NCBI RefSeq assembly: GCF_030272615.1
Contig: NC_081415.1
Span: 374,089,009-374,153,008, forward strand
Origin: Cryptomeria japonica
Lineage: Eukaryota > Streptophyta > Pinopsida > Cupressales > Cupressaceae
DNA: 64,000 nucleotides
Direction of reading: 5' to 3'
Part shown: positions 1-12,648 of the stretch, in pieces
Layout of the letters: the number at the start of each line of letters is the position of its first letter
How positions within the stretch are numbered: the first letter of the stretch is position 1
Notes under the pieces: generated by a model
What the model saw: only the letters and a program-made list of their open reading frames with translations
What the model was told of the DNA's origin: nothing
Databases searched by the model: none
Made by a program: the position numbers and the translations under genes

Positions 1-686
1 ACGGACTTCCCTATTTCATTGCACTACTGACCTATATGTAGGTTTGGTCTTGGGAACTAAGATTTCTCTGATCACTGGACCTTCGTCCTCACTCTTGGAT
101 TTTTCTTGGGTAAATAGCTCAAGGTCAGAAATTTGTCTTAGAAGCCTATCTCTCTCCATCAATTTTGCTTTTACCTCTCTCTCTTTATCTTTTTCCTTTT
201 GTGTTCTTAAGGAAATTAAATGATGGACTTTTCTATTCAGGACTTCAATTTCTTGGGATACCTTATCTTCATCAGGGAAGATTTCTTCAGAGTTTGACAT
301 ATTGACTTGGTCAATATCAATTAAACTAATGTTTCCATCAATTGTCCTAGGTACATAATCTCTCTTAATGTTTGAACTACTTCTGTCTTTCCTAGAAAAA
401 CTAGCATGGGAGATCCCCTAATTTAAAACTTGGACATCTTCAATATTCCCAAACAAACCAGAATGGAAACCTAAAATATCATACTCAGATTCGCAGGAAG
501 AAGAATTTGAATTAGCATAGACGAGTCTCTTAGATAACTTACCCATATTGATGCTCTTCTGTACCCAAGCAACATTAGATGGCTCATGTACAACTGATCT
601 TTTCATGCCTCTCTGTGACTATTCGGGTAGTCCCTCTTGCAATGTCTCATGAGGATGCTTCTTCATGAAAGACCTGGTGTTCCTTC
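1..686 (-). pseudogene. Gag N-terminal part of a Tat-like Ty3 retrotransposon, cut by window edge
   Basis: On the minus strand this matches the first part of the gag of element B (43905-44600). Both share DEDKVSQEIE, VHHLISLR, ERDRLLRQI and KSEDEGPVI in the same order. Gag is the capsid-forming protein that packages element RNA in the cytoplasm. The visible part is rich in charged residues and looks like a coiled coil (ORF 16-300). The expected start, near 686 by alignment with B, is ATT instead of ATG. Stops lie between the start and the ORF at 300, so the gene is dead. The rest, with the capsid domain and zinc knuckle, would lie to the left of the window. It sits directly behind the primer-binding site at 942-959 and the LTR at 964-1882. 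Confidence 0.75.
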
Positions 687-941
687 CTCTTTGAATTATG
701 CTTGTTTTCTTAAAAGGATTGGTTATACTTGTCAGAGTCACCACCCAAAAAGACTATGGGAAATAAGAAAACAAGCTTTAAACAACAAAATTGCCAAATT
801 TTTAAAACAAAAATCACGAAGATTTTCAAAGAGATAGATAACACAAATCAGAGATCAGGCAATTTTCCACAACGTAGATATCTAAACAACTTCTGAACTA
901 ATTCAGGCACCAATCTGCAACATAGATACACACTATGACTC

Positions 942-959
942 TCCCCAGTAGAGTTGCCA
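942..959 (-). other. Primer-binding site, Tat-like element (minus strand)
   Basis: The minus strand reads TGGCAACTCTACTGGGGA four bases after the LTR end at 964. It is close to the sites at 12531 and 43625 (TGGCGACTCTGTTGGGGA and TGGTGACTCTGTTGGGGA). A tRNA 3' end primes minus-strand DNA synthesis here. The class of tRNA (perhaps Arg) is a guess. Confidence 0.7.
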
Positions 960-963
960 CTTT

Positions 964-1882
964 TGTTAGTCTCAAATTTTGATTTCCCTTTTATCCTTCT
1001 TGTAAGAAATAAATCAACTATGTCTGCATATGAAAGATCAGGGAAATAGAACTTAAGAGTAACATATAACAAGGTTTGGATACCTTCTACACTTTGAACT
1101 TGTCCAAAGTTCAAGTGGGTATACCTTTTGTGAATACTTTCACACTTTAAAATTGAGATCCACAGTAAACTAGTGCTAAAAAACTTGTGGACTTCATCAC
1201 CTCAATGAAACTGAAACACTAAAGGAAAAACTTGCGTTCATTTTCAGTATTGATCTTCAAGAAAAGATAGAAAGAGATCCTAAAATCTGATACCAGTGCC
1301 TTATCTGGGTTACAGAGTCACCTAAATCAAACAATAATTCTCAAAATGAAACACTCATATACATCTCATCATTTTGGCTTTTATGAATCCCATACATGCC
1401 TAACATATATATAGATCCTCTCCCATTCAACTAAAACAATTCATCAGATTCATAGCAACAAACAATAGACTTGCTGACAAAAGTATTTGATGCACATTTA
1501 ATCCCTCTCCTAAAGAGAAAAGCCAAAAATAACATCTACAAGATTTTCCTTACAATCCATGTTCATTCGAACAACCCTAGATTATCCAAATGAAACCAAC
1601 AAACTAAAGAATGCATACCAGAAGACAAAGGAATTTTAGGCCTGAAACTTTGATCTATATATTCATATTCATTCCTGAAAAATATTACATAACTCAGAGC
1701 AATCTCTTTAAAACCAAAAAAAGTCCTAAATATATTTTTCCAGAGGTTCCTTACAAAATTCTTATGATCCCTCTTTTACACTAGTCCTAGTATCCATCTA
1801 TAACATTATGGATGCATACAAACTTCAAACATTCCTAGAAAGGTTTGTTACAAACCGTGATACTCTCCAAGAAAAAGTTACA
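964..1882 (-). repeat. LTR of Tat-like element 1, shared by ORF3 and gag sides
   Basis: Read on the minus strand, the LTR starts TGTAACTTTTTC at 1882 and ends GAGACTAACA at 964. The same ends flank the LTR at 42742-43620, and stretches such as the one around GTATGCATCCATAATG align between the two. The minus strand carries a TATA-like CTATATATATG near 1404-1416. A weak purine tract (GATATTGAAAAAGACT, 1883-1898) precedes it and a primer-binding site follows it. The 5' side is ORF3 and the 3' side is gag, so this one LTR acts as 3' LTR of one copy and 5' LTR of the next. Confidence 0.75.
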
Positions 1883-2116
1883 AGTCTTTTTCAATATCAA
1901 TGACCTCTTCCATTTGTTGTTCTACTGCAACCTTTTCTATCTACTCTAGAGTATCTTCTTGTTGTCCGATATATTTGTCCTTCCAGTCCTAGAACACGTC
2001 ATCACTTGGCCAAGCAAAGCTAATAATCTTATGTTTCATCCCTTCTAGCCTTTTCCAAGTGACCCTTAATTGCCCAATTTCTGTTTCTCTGAAACCATAA
2101 AGTGATTTCACCTTTT
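1883..2116 (-). pseudogene. ORF3 C-terminal fragment, element 1 (right of the 4.6-kb insertion)
   Basis: This is the tail of the minus-strand ORF3 that begins at 10125, separated from it by the insertion 2117-6733. The translation aligns with the C-terminus of ORF3 copy 2 (about 42510-42705). Both share the pattern of a tryptophan- and lysine-rich segment followed by SFAWPSDD/RFSWPTDD and a tail rich in glutamine and glutamate. In-frame TAG codons are present near CAGGACTGG and in the tail. The stop would fall at the LTR edge. The function of ORF3 is unknown. Confidence 0.65.
2112..2116. repeat. Target-site duplication CTTTT, left copy
   Basis: CTTTT lies directly before the TGTGAGGCCC terminus at 2117 and recurs at 6734-6738 after the GGGCATGACA terminus. 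Removing one copy and the insert restores the alignment of ORF3 with its other copies. Confidence 0.8.
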
Positions 2117-3124
2117 TGTGAGGCCCTACCCCGACCCATCCTATCTCTTCAGTTATTTTCATATTGGAACTATTATGGATGCTTATTTTGACACATTATG
2201 GATATAGAACTTTATATGGTCCCACGAATTTGGTAATATTGATATATATTGATGCTTCATTTCTATGCCTTGTGGTTATAGAATTTTATATGATCCTAGA
2301 ATAGGGTAACATTGAGATGATGTATGTTATTATCTGAATTGCAGGATTTGTTTATAATGCTAGAAATGTGTTTGCATATCTTGTAAATGGATCAAATTAT
2401 GAGGATTATGATGAATTGCTTATGTGAATTGCTTTGATATGTGACAATCATATTGTATAATGTCAATTCTGTGCAGAATGATTGTATTGTATTCTAATTA
2501 TGTGTTTTATATTATATGAGGCTATTGGGAAGTAGTAATGTTTAAATTGAGATGCACAGGAAATTATCCATGTGACCATGGAAATATTATGGAGAATCAA
2601 GCCTAGGCCTATGTGCATTCGTAAAACCAGGGGTTGTCTATTTGGAGAGGCAACACCTCGTATGTATTGTATTTTATTCGTAAATGTAAAATGTTGCATG
2701 AGTGTAAATTGTATTTATTGAATTGTTTAAATCATTTAAGGGACAATTGCCATGTGTGTATTTATGATGTGGAATTATTTTGTAGTGTCACTTAACACCT
2801 ATGTTGTATGTTGTGTTGGCAATTTGTCATGTCACCTTTTTGGAGAGTTATTTTTTTTGTTAATTTTTTATATCTCCTAATTATTGTTGAAGGAACCAAG
2901 AAATCTAGGTTAGTGAGCCACAAGGAGGGTCAACTCAGAGTTGACCCGTAGGTTAACTTTAGGTGGACTTTCTAAGGGTCAAATCAACTCCTAGAGTCAA
3001 TTTTAGAGCATTTTTATTAGGCCTCATGGGGTACCTATGGGTGAAGGCCAAAACTGGCCATGTGTCTTTCCCTTAGGGCTTGTTTAACCACCCAAAAAAG
3101 TGGTTTTCCCAAGATGGACGAATT

Positions 3125-3135
3125 CCATATATAGG
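3125..3135 (+). promoter_or_regulatory. TATA-like box inside the 4.6-kb insertion
   Basis: CCATATATAGG followed about 30 bases later by a pyrimidine-rich tract (around 3165-3200) resembles an LTR core promoter. It rests on sequence appearance only. Confidence 0.3.
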
Positions 3136-5065
3136 AGTGCCATCCTTGGTAGGATAACCTTCTTGACAGGTGTAATCCCTCTTCCCCATTTCATTTCCCT
3201 TCTCTAGGTGCCTTGGTTAGGGAGTGTGTAAGACCTAGGGAAGACCAACCAATGGGGGATCCCTCACTCTATCCAAGAGGTTGGAAGGAGTGAGAGAGGC
3301 CTTCTTAGGCTAGGGATGGAGGCTTAGTGAGCTAATCACCCACTCTTCATCCTTGGAGATTTTTGGAGAAATTTTTGGAGGAAAACCAATTTTTGGGGGA
3401 TAGAAAATTTGGCTAAGTGTTGCAGAAAAGATTGAGGATTGGGCTGCTCTTCATCAAGCTTTCCCCTAGATTTCCCTTGGCAGTTCAAGGTTGGTGTTAT
3501 CTTTTCCTTCTTATGTAAATGTGAATATGTTCTAGAATGCTTGAATGGAAAATGTTGTATTTTTATTTGTGTTGTACTTGTGAAAACACAGTGATTTCTT
3601 GCTTATTTCTATTTTATGCATTGTTGTGCTTTGGGGAGTGTCCAAGACCATCTTTTCCTTGGGAGGGAAGATTGGTCTTGGGGGTGGAAGGAGTTTGACA
3701 GCCTTAGGGTGAGAGGCTCTCATTATGAGAGTGATCTCAAGGGTTTGTCCATGTGATCCTTGCTGCATTTTTTTTGTGTTATTTCACTTGGGGGTCATAA
3801 GGGGAGCAAATATGGCATATTTGCCATTTTGGGGGTCATAAGGATGTAGGGGTTAAGAATGAGTGGAATATGATTTCTTGGGTGCCATGAGTTGGCTGTG
3901 AGTTTCTATGTAGCAGATCTCCCCTAGGGTACTTGGTCCACTTCCACCCTAGTAAGACATCACATTTTGAGATGAAGTTTCTGCTTGGGAAGGGATGTGT
4001 CTGTTGTGTTGTTTTTTCCCCTTTGCTTGTTGTGTTGCTTGATTGTAACCCCGTCTAGGTCTTGGTTCTCCAAGCTCGGGGGTGGCTTCTAGTAAGCCTA
4101 GGCTAGGAGGTGAGCACCCCATGGTCATAGCCTTATAATTTTGTATGCAGGTTGCTTGGAAAGGAATCTAGGAGTTGCATATTTGTTTGGTTGCAGATTT
4201 TTATTCAATTGCAGAAAAGGAAAATATAATTCTATGTTTTGTTGCAGAAATGTAAATAAGGAGCTGTATGTTGTTTTATTTTCTGTGTGGAGAGATGTAT
4301 TATTGTATATAAGTCCTCATTATTGGAATGAGAGACCAGTTGGGTTATTTTTCCCCATTTGTAAAAGTTGACTATAGCATTTGAAATATCATATGAGAAA
4401 AGTATCTAAGTTCTGTAATCTATTAATCTGCTGTTAATTTTGTTTAATGCTGTCTAAAATGAAGTTTGTCATTTTGCATCCCTAAAATTTTAGTAAAAAA
4501 ATATAGAAAAGAAATTCAAGGTTTCCTACAATATTTACATGTTGCTTGCTTATTGTCTTTTTATATTTACTTACAACAAAAAAAAGAAGAGATAAAGCTG
4601 ATTTATAATCTGTAGCTTTTTGTGAGTATGATTGTCAAAGGAAGAATATGTATTGTTGTAGCTAAACCTGTTAATAAAGTCTTTGCTATATGTTTAAAAA
4701 AAAAAGGAGAAATGAAATGTATTCTAAGTATTTTCCTGCAATATAAAATGTTGTTGTTGTTGTCATTTTAGCTTACATAGAATAAAATAAAATAAACAAG
4801 AAACTAAAGCAGAACCATGAAGTTTACCCTTACTATAGTTATCTAAATGAAGTTGAAAACGCCCTGCAGACATAATTAATTTTGTTATTTTTTTTCTTAC
4901 TTCTGTCATTTTTCTATTTCTGCTTGTTCATTGCAGAATATTAGTCTATAAGCTAGAGAAATAAAAATAAAACATTATTTATTGATTTTAGATTGCTGTC
5001 AGTATAATTGCTAAGAGAAAATACAATGTTGTAAACAAAAAAAGGAGCCCTTCACCCTTTTGAGA

Positions 5066-5202
<137 letters not shown>

Positions 5203-5387
5203 CTTAAATATAAAAGCAGACACACATTTTAAAACAAACCCCATTTGAGCAAACTGTGTGCATATATATATAAATATATTAATATATTTCAAAAAAAAAT
5301 TTAAATAAAAGAAAAATATTAATGTTTTGTGGGGGGGGTGCCGAAACCCTACCCCCATCATCCTTACAGGAGGTGCCGTGGGCCATG

Positions 5388-5561
5388 CCGCCACTATGGA
5401 AACCCACAGTGGGCGGACCTGATTCCGCCACTGTGGGCAACCACAGTGGGCGGGGTTGGCACCGCCACCGTGGAAACCCACAGTGGGCGGCACCGGTGCC
5501 ACCACTATGGGTGTCCATAGTGGGCGGCATCGGGGCCGCCACCATGGGCTCCCCCAGTGGG
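5388..5561. repeat. GC-rich tandem array of 37-bp palindromic units
   Basis: Five units follow one another, each about 29 bp with the pattern CCGCCACTGTGGG, a short loop, CCCACAGTGGGCGG, and then an 8-9 bp variable spacer. Each unit can fold into a strong hairpin. The array is far more GC-rich than its surroundings and lies in an otherwise AT-rich insertion. The last unit is the most degenerate. Confidence 0.85.
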
Positions 5562-5704
5562 TTCCCTCATGAACACTGCCGCTCTTCCCCCTCCCCCCTT
5601 CTTCAAACTCGCCGCTCCACCCCTCCCATAGCCGTTATGCCCGACCCTATACCTGCACAGTCAAACACACACACCATGAAAACAAGAAAAAAACCAATAT
5701 AATA

Positions 5705-5826
5705 AACCCTAACCCTTTTCGGGTTAGGGTATGAGAAAATAGAAAAAGCAAAGAAAAGGGGAAAGGGTTTTTAAATTAAAAAAAAAAAGGGAAATGCAAC
5801 CCTAACCCAATTTCGGGTTAGGGTTA
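5705..5826. repeat. Two CCCTAA/TTAGGG hairpins
   Basis: ACCCTAACCC with GGGTTAGGGT after a 5-base loop lies at 5706-5730. AACCCTAACCC with GGGTTAGGGTT after a 6-base loop lies at 5799-5825. The arms resemble short telomere-like repeats but differ from the plant CCCTAAA unit, and there are only two, so no telomere is implied. Confidence 0.75.
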
Positions 5827-6733
5827 GCATAATAATAATAAGAGCATTTTTAGTCTTCATTATAAATGGTTTATTTTTAAAATTTAGGGTTCGCATGTGG
5901 ATTTGGGTGGGGGGGGTGGAATTTGAATTAAGCCTTCAAATTATAGCTAATATTTAGGGTTATTTAATAGTTGAATTGTTACATTTCTTTTTTTCTATTA
6001 AGAGAATTAAATTTTAATATAGTTATTTTAAAGGGATTAAAATGGAGTTTAATGTTAGTGGGATACATTATTCACTTAATCGATTTAATTTAATTAATTA
6101 GGGAAACTATATAGTTATTTGATATCTTCGATTAATTGTGGACGTTAAGTTATATTTTAAATTGGGAAAAAAAAAATTATAAAGGGACAATTGATAATTA
6201 TTTTTATGAATTATAAGCCCTTGAGACCAACATTGGCCGGATGAATTATATCGCCAAAATAAAAGGGCTAGGGAAATATTAAAATTTACTATAGCATAAA
6301 ATTGGATTTATTTGACTAATGACATGGTGAAATTTGAGCCTTTAACGGTTAGATTTAAATAATGAAATTGGCATGCATTCAATCAACTAATTTAAAATTT
6401 AAGATTGCATTATCATTGTTTGGTCGGAAATGGTTTCAAGGCGATTTAGGTATTTAAATATTCTGCGACTTTATTTAATGACAGCTTATTTGAAGAAAAT
6501 TAATCTAACTAATTAAAATGTGACAACCTTCTTTAGAATAGTTAATCTCCATTAATTAATGTCACTTACTTGATTTAGTTAATTAATCCAACCTTAGAAA
6601 ACAATTTTATTTACATCCTAGTCAAGCCAAAACTCTATTGAATTCATTATGAAGTAGGGTATGTTATGAGTTTATGTGTTCAAAAAAAAATAAATTTGTT
6701 GTCCCGTTTCTGCCCAAAAGTTTGGGCATGACA

Positions 6734-9700
6734 CTTTTCAATCTCTTCAATTGTTTGGACAAATAAGGATGTGTCAATGTTAATGATTTCATTAACCCTT
6801 TGGGACAATTTGTGGTCCATCTCTTCTAGCCATGCCTTCTCCTCTTTCAACTGAATTAGATCAACAAAACCCCCTAGAAACAATTCATATTGGTGATTTG
6901 AATATTCTTTTCTATATAGTTGGGATTTTCTTTTTACAACTGCCCTTTCCTTTGAGAATATATTTATTTCTTTTATAAACTCACTAGTGGACCTAAGATT
7001 GCCATTTGCCTCTACATCTGTATGGGATGAACACATGAGATCTATCTCCTTACCTCTAGGCATCCACTTATTAAGAATTAGTTCTAAGGTGGTTTCATCC
7101 TCTCTTAATTCAATTAGAATGTTCAGGATCCTTTTCATAGAAATGTGTATAGTAGAGGCCTTGATCGAATCAGAAAACTTCAAAATTGTGGCTTTTACCT
7201 TTTCTTCATACTTGCTTGCAAACAATTTTTGAGCTTGTTTCAACTTTTCCAACTCTTGTTGGATAGTTTCAGCTGATTGGAAACCAGAAGGCATAGGAGA
7301 AGGGGGATATTCTATAATGGGATTGGTAGGTGGAGGTCTTGCTAGAGAGGAGGCTATCATGAGAGTAGAGGATTCACCTAGATGGTGTTGACCTACCAAC
7401 TAACTCTGAAGTCTAGCAATAATACTGTGTCTGTTGGCTATTCCTTCTTTGGCTTCATTGTAAGCCTTAAAGATGGTTTCCAATTTTAATTGGAGATTAG
7501 CCTTCTCTTTTGCCTCATTTTCTGCTACTGCCACACTGAACTTTGTAGTTTCCAAGACCGTGCTTGCAGCTTCCACCACCCCTGTATCTTGGACTCTTTT
7601 TACAATCATGCCTCCTAGGAGGCTGGAATCTGATACACCTTTACTCCTTGTATTCTCATATTTCTTCAGTGACCACATGACTAGAGCAACATTATCCTTG
7701 CTGAAGGTAACTCCTTCCATGGGTTTTGTTTCCTTCCTTATTGCTTCAAGGACCAGAGGATCAGCTATATCCCATTTAGGGAGGATTAAAACACCAGCCT
7801 TAGACACCATCTCTCTTCCCTTCTCAGGAGTAATCATTTTAAGCTCTTCAATCATTTCTTTCTTTACCTCTTCTTCCACCTGAGTTACATCCCTGTGAGG
7901 CTGTTCACTCTTCCTTTGCTCACATCTAGCTTTCAATTGTTCCATATTTTGCTTCCACACAAATTGCATAAAAGCCCCTGTTGTAACAAAATTACTATAT
8001 GCCAGGAACTCCTCACTAGCTTGCTTAACATTAAGGTCTAGTTCTTTACCCTTTAGGTAACCATTAGTCAAGTTCATTTCAGCACTAGGTGGCTCTTCTG
8101 GCATCCCCTCTTGGGTCTCCTCATATGTGTAGGCAATCTCCCTAAGACTCCCTAACTATAACAATTGTTCGGCCACCGCCTACTCATCTCCTATGTGGAT
8201 AGGGGACTAAGATGGAGAATACAAAGGCTCATTGTTTTGCACTTCCTTTCCTACCCTTTTCCTTTTAGGGGAGTCTTGGATGTCAATGACATCCTCAATT
8301 ACTCTTTTCCCTCTTGAAGTGGAAGGCTCACCTATCACTGGCATCATCACACTGTACTTTGATTTCCTATGCATCAGATAATCCCCAGGTGGGATAACCT
8401 TAGAAAAGGCAGGATTAGCTAAAACCAATTTAACCTTGTCAGGGTCATTTTGCATTATAGCATCCCTTTTTTCTTTCAAGGTTTGCATGAGGTCTTCAAA
8501 ATAAAGAACCAAGAATTTGATTTTCTCCTCAAAGGGATTGAAACTAGAGAGAGGTTCATAACTGCTATCAAATCAATGAATGAAATCAAGAGCCCTCTTA
8601 TATGCAAACCACTTCTCTTTCCTCAGTTCTTGCTCATCCAAACTGAATTCATTTCTAATAAAATCTTCAGCGAACTGAAATTGGTGAGGCCTACCTTTAC
8701 ACACTGCCCTCTTTCTAAACATGCCATTGAAAAGTCCTCAGGGTCTGCACATCTTGAAATTGCAGTTGACAACCTATATGGCTTAAAGAATTCTTCAAAA
8801 TATTTCCAGCCATGTTTAGTGATCACAAAATGATGGGCCACAGTAATGGTTGGGAAAATGGTCCCTTTACCTCTATTTGTCAGCTCTGCCTGTTGTACAC
8901 CTCCAATTTGCCTCAAGACTTCTGCAATCCCTATCTTCAATGGAACTTGATAGGGCAATAGATGGGGAGTACCTCTAAAACCATACACTCTAAAAATAGT
9001 AGAAATAGGGTACAAATACATATCTCCCCATCTGTGAACAATCTTAATACCCTCAGCAAAATCTTTAGGCCTGAGGATTTCCAAGAGAGCCTTAGGAATC
9101 CTAGGGTTTTCTATGCACAAAAGAAATCTAATCTTAGATGCAAAGAATCTATCAAACTTCAAATTGCTAGCATCCTCTTTGTCCCAGGATAAAACAGTGC
9201 TCCAAAGTTGAACATGCATCTCTTCCTTATCTTTCACCTTAAGCAAATCCATTTCCTTTGCAAAATAATCAACACCCTTGAACAAAAACATGTGCATTAA
9301 AAGGGAATACCATCCAAACGGCCTGTCCACCTTACCATTTTTTATCCCTACTAGCCCTGCATGAATTGCATCAGTAAGGTATGGTGCATAATCAAATGTT
9401 ATTGCCAGAGAGGGGTTCAGAATTTTTGCAATCATCATCATGTAATGGGTTGGCATGTTTTTCTCAGCATCTTCTCCAAAGATCTGTCACAGTGCCCAAT
9501 ACATACCCTTAGCTCTTAGAGTAAACACATTCAAGGAGAAAGGTTCCATTTTACTGGGGCCTACAATTGTTAACCCTCCTATCTTAACAAAGAACTCTTT
9601 CAATGGGCCACTCCTAAGGTGATCCCTTTGTGCATTATAAACCTGGGCTAATGACTCAAAATCAATAGGTTCTAATATGTTTGAAGCTTCACTGAGCTTA

Positions 9701-10125
9701 AATACATTTCTGAATTCATCATCATTTATTTCAACCAGGGATGATCCCTTCACATTCCTGATACAACTATCTATAGGGTCATAATTTTGTGCAATCAGAG
9801 TCAACAAATCTACATCCATGAACACACTAGGAATAATAAGCTTCCCCACATCCAATTCCCATATGCTATTTAAAGGGGCAAAGGAATGTCTCTGACCAAA
9901 ACCAACTTTGAACAATCCTAAACCTGATAGCCCTATTTGAGGATCCCTTAACCAATTACCTTTATCATATAAGCCATCCCCAATTCTCAGACAAGGGTTC
10001 TTTGGTACTAATTCTTTAGCTTTAGCCCCGACATTGGTTGACATAGTGAACTATTCCAAAAAATCATCACAAATGTTCCTATCCTGGTAATTCACTTTTC
10101 CCATCAACTCCCTTCTTGGTGCCAT
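6734..10125 (-). pseudogene. ORF3 of Tat-like element 1 (main part), conserved unknown protein
   Basis: The minus-strand start at 10125 reads ATG in the context AAGATGGCACC, identical to the copy at 53727. Long open stretches follow: 10044-9487, 9456-8623, 8512-8207, 8104-7400 and 7399-6680. Only a few stops separate them, so this is the best-preserved ORF3 here. Recognisable blocks shared with copies at 39116 and 53727 are LRIGDGLYDKGNWLRDPQ, SLLMHMFLFKGVDYF, YGFRGTP and GEPSTSRGKR. The product would be about 1,190 residues in its full form. The N-terminal half looks globular; the C-terminal half is rich in Lys and Glu and probably helical. No catalytic motif was recognised and no function is claimed. 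A weak likeness to plant transposon-type helical domains (the block ending in YSLLMHMFLF) is inference. It is cut by the insertion at 6734. Confidence 0.7.
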
Positions 10126-11919
10126 CTTGATAATGCAACTATATCAATTAAGACTTGCACGGACCTCTAATGAAACAATTCACACAGAAATCACCAAATT
10201 CAAACCAGAATTAGCAAGAGAAAGCACAAAAAACCTGTTATTCACTTGAAGAAAACCGCTTTACACCAATTGCTCTGCAATAGACTTGTTGAAATGATGC
10301 TAACATTCAAGTTGATGCAGACTCTAATATGGAAAGTTGGCATTGAATGTTAGAAATTAATCCTGCATTCTTCGACCATCACCTCAGAATTGAATTCATA
10401 AATCAAATTCAAAAACGGGTTCCAATTGATCATAAATTCTCTGAGTATTTCCTCTATTTTGTTGTTTCGCTATTTCGTGAAGCTTAAAACCTCTGCACTT
10501 TTCTTTCATGAAACAACGACAACCATTGGATCTTGGGAACTTGCACTGCTTTTATTCTGTCTAGTCTTTCGGTGTTAGTGAGGGGCCCTACCTTCTTTTT
10601 GCCATTTCGTGGGCCTTAAACCTTGCGCAATTTTCCTTCGCGAAGCAATGCCAGCCATTAGATCATGATCTACCTGGTCGGTCTTTATCTTCAACAATGA
10701 CCATTAGTCATATTAACTAACCGCGTATCACCTTGATGGCTAATGGTTTTCACCACTTCATGAAGGTTAGACCACAGGCATCTTCGGGTTGCAAAACAAC
10801 GCGAGCCATTAGATCAATCTAAAGATGTATACTATTTAACATTCTTTAACCCTCAAGTGTGGGCCCTTTAACTTGGAGACCACTTGCTTTATCTCATCAC
10901 CAATTAACAAATGCCACGTGGTAGTCAGTCATTTGCTCATGAAGTTCCATCGGGTTCCATTCTGAAACCGCCACGTGCTTTTCTTTACTATTCCCCACAT
11001 AATTGTCGGTTGAACCAAGGCGGGCCCTCAATTACCCTTCAGAGCCATGTGCACTTGACAGGTCACCATTACACTCCACATTACAAACCATCTATCCTAC
11101 CATGTCATGCCTTTGTGTTTACCACCTCAGCAGTCTGGTCTCAGTCTTTCGGTGGAATTTCTTCGGCGAGCAGTCTATAGGTCTCATCGAACAGGCACTT
11201 TCATCAAAACCTTCGGGCCCACCACGGACCGCCGCCTAAGCGCCATCGGACCCACCACCTGTCTTTCACCATTTAGTGATCACTAATCTTTGTTTGACTT
11301 GCGGTTGCGAAACCACGACAACCATTTGATCAAATCATACTTAATCGATCTTTAACTTTATGACTTGCCTATCCTTTGGGCCCACCACCTTTTCGCTACT
11401 TCGCGAAAGGTAAAACACTCACATCTTTTGACTGCGAATTAGTGTGAGTCGTTGATCTTTTCTAAAATGATCATCCTTTAACCTAAGAAAACACTCGCCT
11501 CTTAGACCCGCCAAGCCTTTTCGCTGGTTCGTGAACATTAACTCGCCAACATCTTTGCCTAACGAAACAATGACAACCGCAGGATCAACAATGAGTTGCA
11601 TACTAATTAAGGAGCTTGACAAATATTAGAACAAGACATAGGCGAAGGCGTAAATTTTGAAAAAATTAAGGGATTGCCTAAGGAAAGAACTAAAGGGGGG
11701 ACACTTTTCATGATAGACCGACCCTTCTTTAAGTGGTAAAAGTAACTCAGAAATAGAACATAAGGGATTTTTGCAAACATACGAAGGGTTAAAACTCAAA
11801 AACCTTAAACCCTCTTTTGACCCAAGACAATCAGAGGCAACAAGGCCATACTAGACACATTTTTTGCAGACTTCTAGCCAATTATGGAATAAGAATATCC
11901 AATTTTAAACAGTGATAAC
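10126..11919 (-). repeat. Spacer upstream of ORF3 with degenerate hairpin repeats (element 1)
   Basis: This 1.8-kb stretch is the reverse-strand counterpart of 37349-39115 and 51957-53726. It carries several degenerate units of 75-80 bp, each ending near CTTTCGCGAAGTAGCGAAAG or a variant (for example 11391-11411). That core folds as a 7-bp stem with a 6-base loop. No protein-coding frame is convincing. The left LTR of element A abuts it at 11920. Confidence 0.7.
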
Positions 11920-12527
11920 AGGTCCTTTAAGGTTAAGGTTAAATTCATTCAAGTGGTTTATGATATAAACATTTAGATCTCATAAGAAATAGTAACTGAC
12001 AAATTTACCAAAGGGGATAGGTTTAAAAACTATTTCGCAAATCGTACATTATGTCCTAGAGAAATATAAGACTCTATAGCCCAAATAATAGGAAAGACAC
12101 TAGTCATTCACAAATCACAACCTTTACCATATTAATTACTTTTACATTAAAGCAATAGGACTAGTTGAGTAGGAAACATAAAACCAGTTAGCAATAGTAT
12201 ACATACTTATAAATTTCAAGTACAAAGATCAAATAGCTTCCACAAAAACAATCTTGAACTCTTCTAAAAGCCACCCATCCTAGGAACCTATGCCATTCTG
12301 AGATAGGAGGAAGTTAGATTAAGACAAACAATCTGCTATAAAAAGCATTAGTCATCGAAAGCCACTAGTGAATAGGTATGCCTGCCTAGGTCTTGCAGAG
12401 CTTGAAGTGAGGGAGTTAGTAACCACATAGGTTCACTCTATAAGTTGGCCAAGTCAATTGGAGGGTTTGATCATAGGAGTTGGCATTTCCTTAGAACCTA
12501 TCCAATCTGTTGATTTGAGATCCTACA
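11920..12527 (+). repeat. 5' LTR of element A
   Basis: It aligns with 23793-24403 over its whole length. Shared blocks include GGTTAAGGTTAAATTCATT, ATTTACCAAAGGGG, CATTCACAAATCACAACC and TTGGCCAAGTCAATTGGAGG. The first bases are AGGTCC where the 3' copy has TGGTCC, so the expected TG start is mutated here. It ends TCCTACA, three bases before the primer-binding site. Confidence 0.85.
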
Positions 12528-12530
12528 GAT

Positions 12531-12548
12531 TGGCGACTCTGTTGGGGA
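12531..12548 (+). other. Primer-binding site of element A
   Basis: TGGCGACTCTGTTGGGGA three bases after the LTR. The same site, with one or a few changes, follows the LTRs of elements 1 and B. It is the tRNA annealing site for minus-strand synthesis. Confidence 0.8.
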
Positions 12549-12648
12549 AGCATTCATTTAAGAAAGACTCTGTTGTGGGAAAGAACTCATATACAAAATA
12601 CAATTTCCTTTCAAGAAGAAAGGTGACGACTCTGAAATAAGAAATTTT

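Noticed and set aside
848-1114. Minus-strand ORF that matches the ORF at 43476-43703
   Set aside because: Both read across the LTR end and primer-binding site; the similarity is from these non-coding parts.
5705-5826. Interstitial telomere
   Set aside because: Only two short hairpins with CCCTAA-like arms, without a tandem run and without the plant CCCTAAA unit.
7473-7883. Plus-strand ORF of 136 residues inside ORF3 of element 1
   Set aside because: It is antisense to the well-conserved minus-strand frame and has no counterpart of its own. The same holds for 41110-41682 and 63147-63848, which overlap ORF3 on the other strand.
11915-11919. ATAAC as target duplication of element A with ACAAC on the right
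   Set aside because: It has one mismatch and needs the LTR end to be moved. The flanks also belong to unrelated elements.
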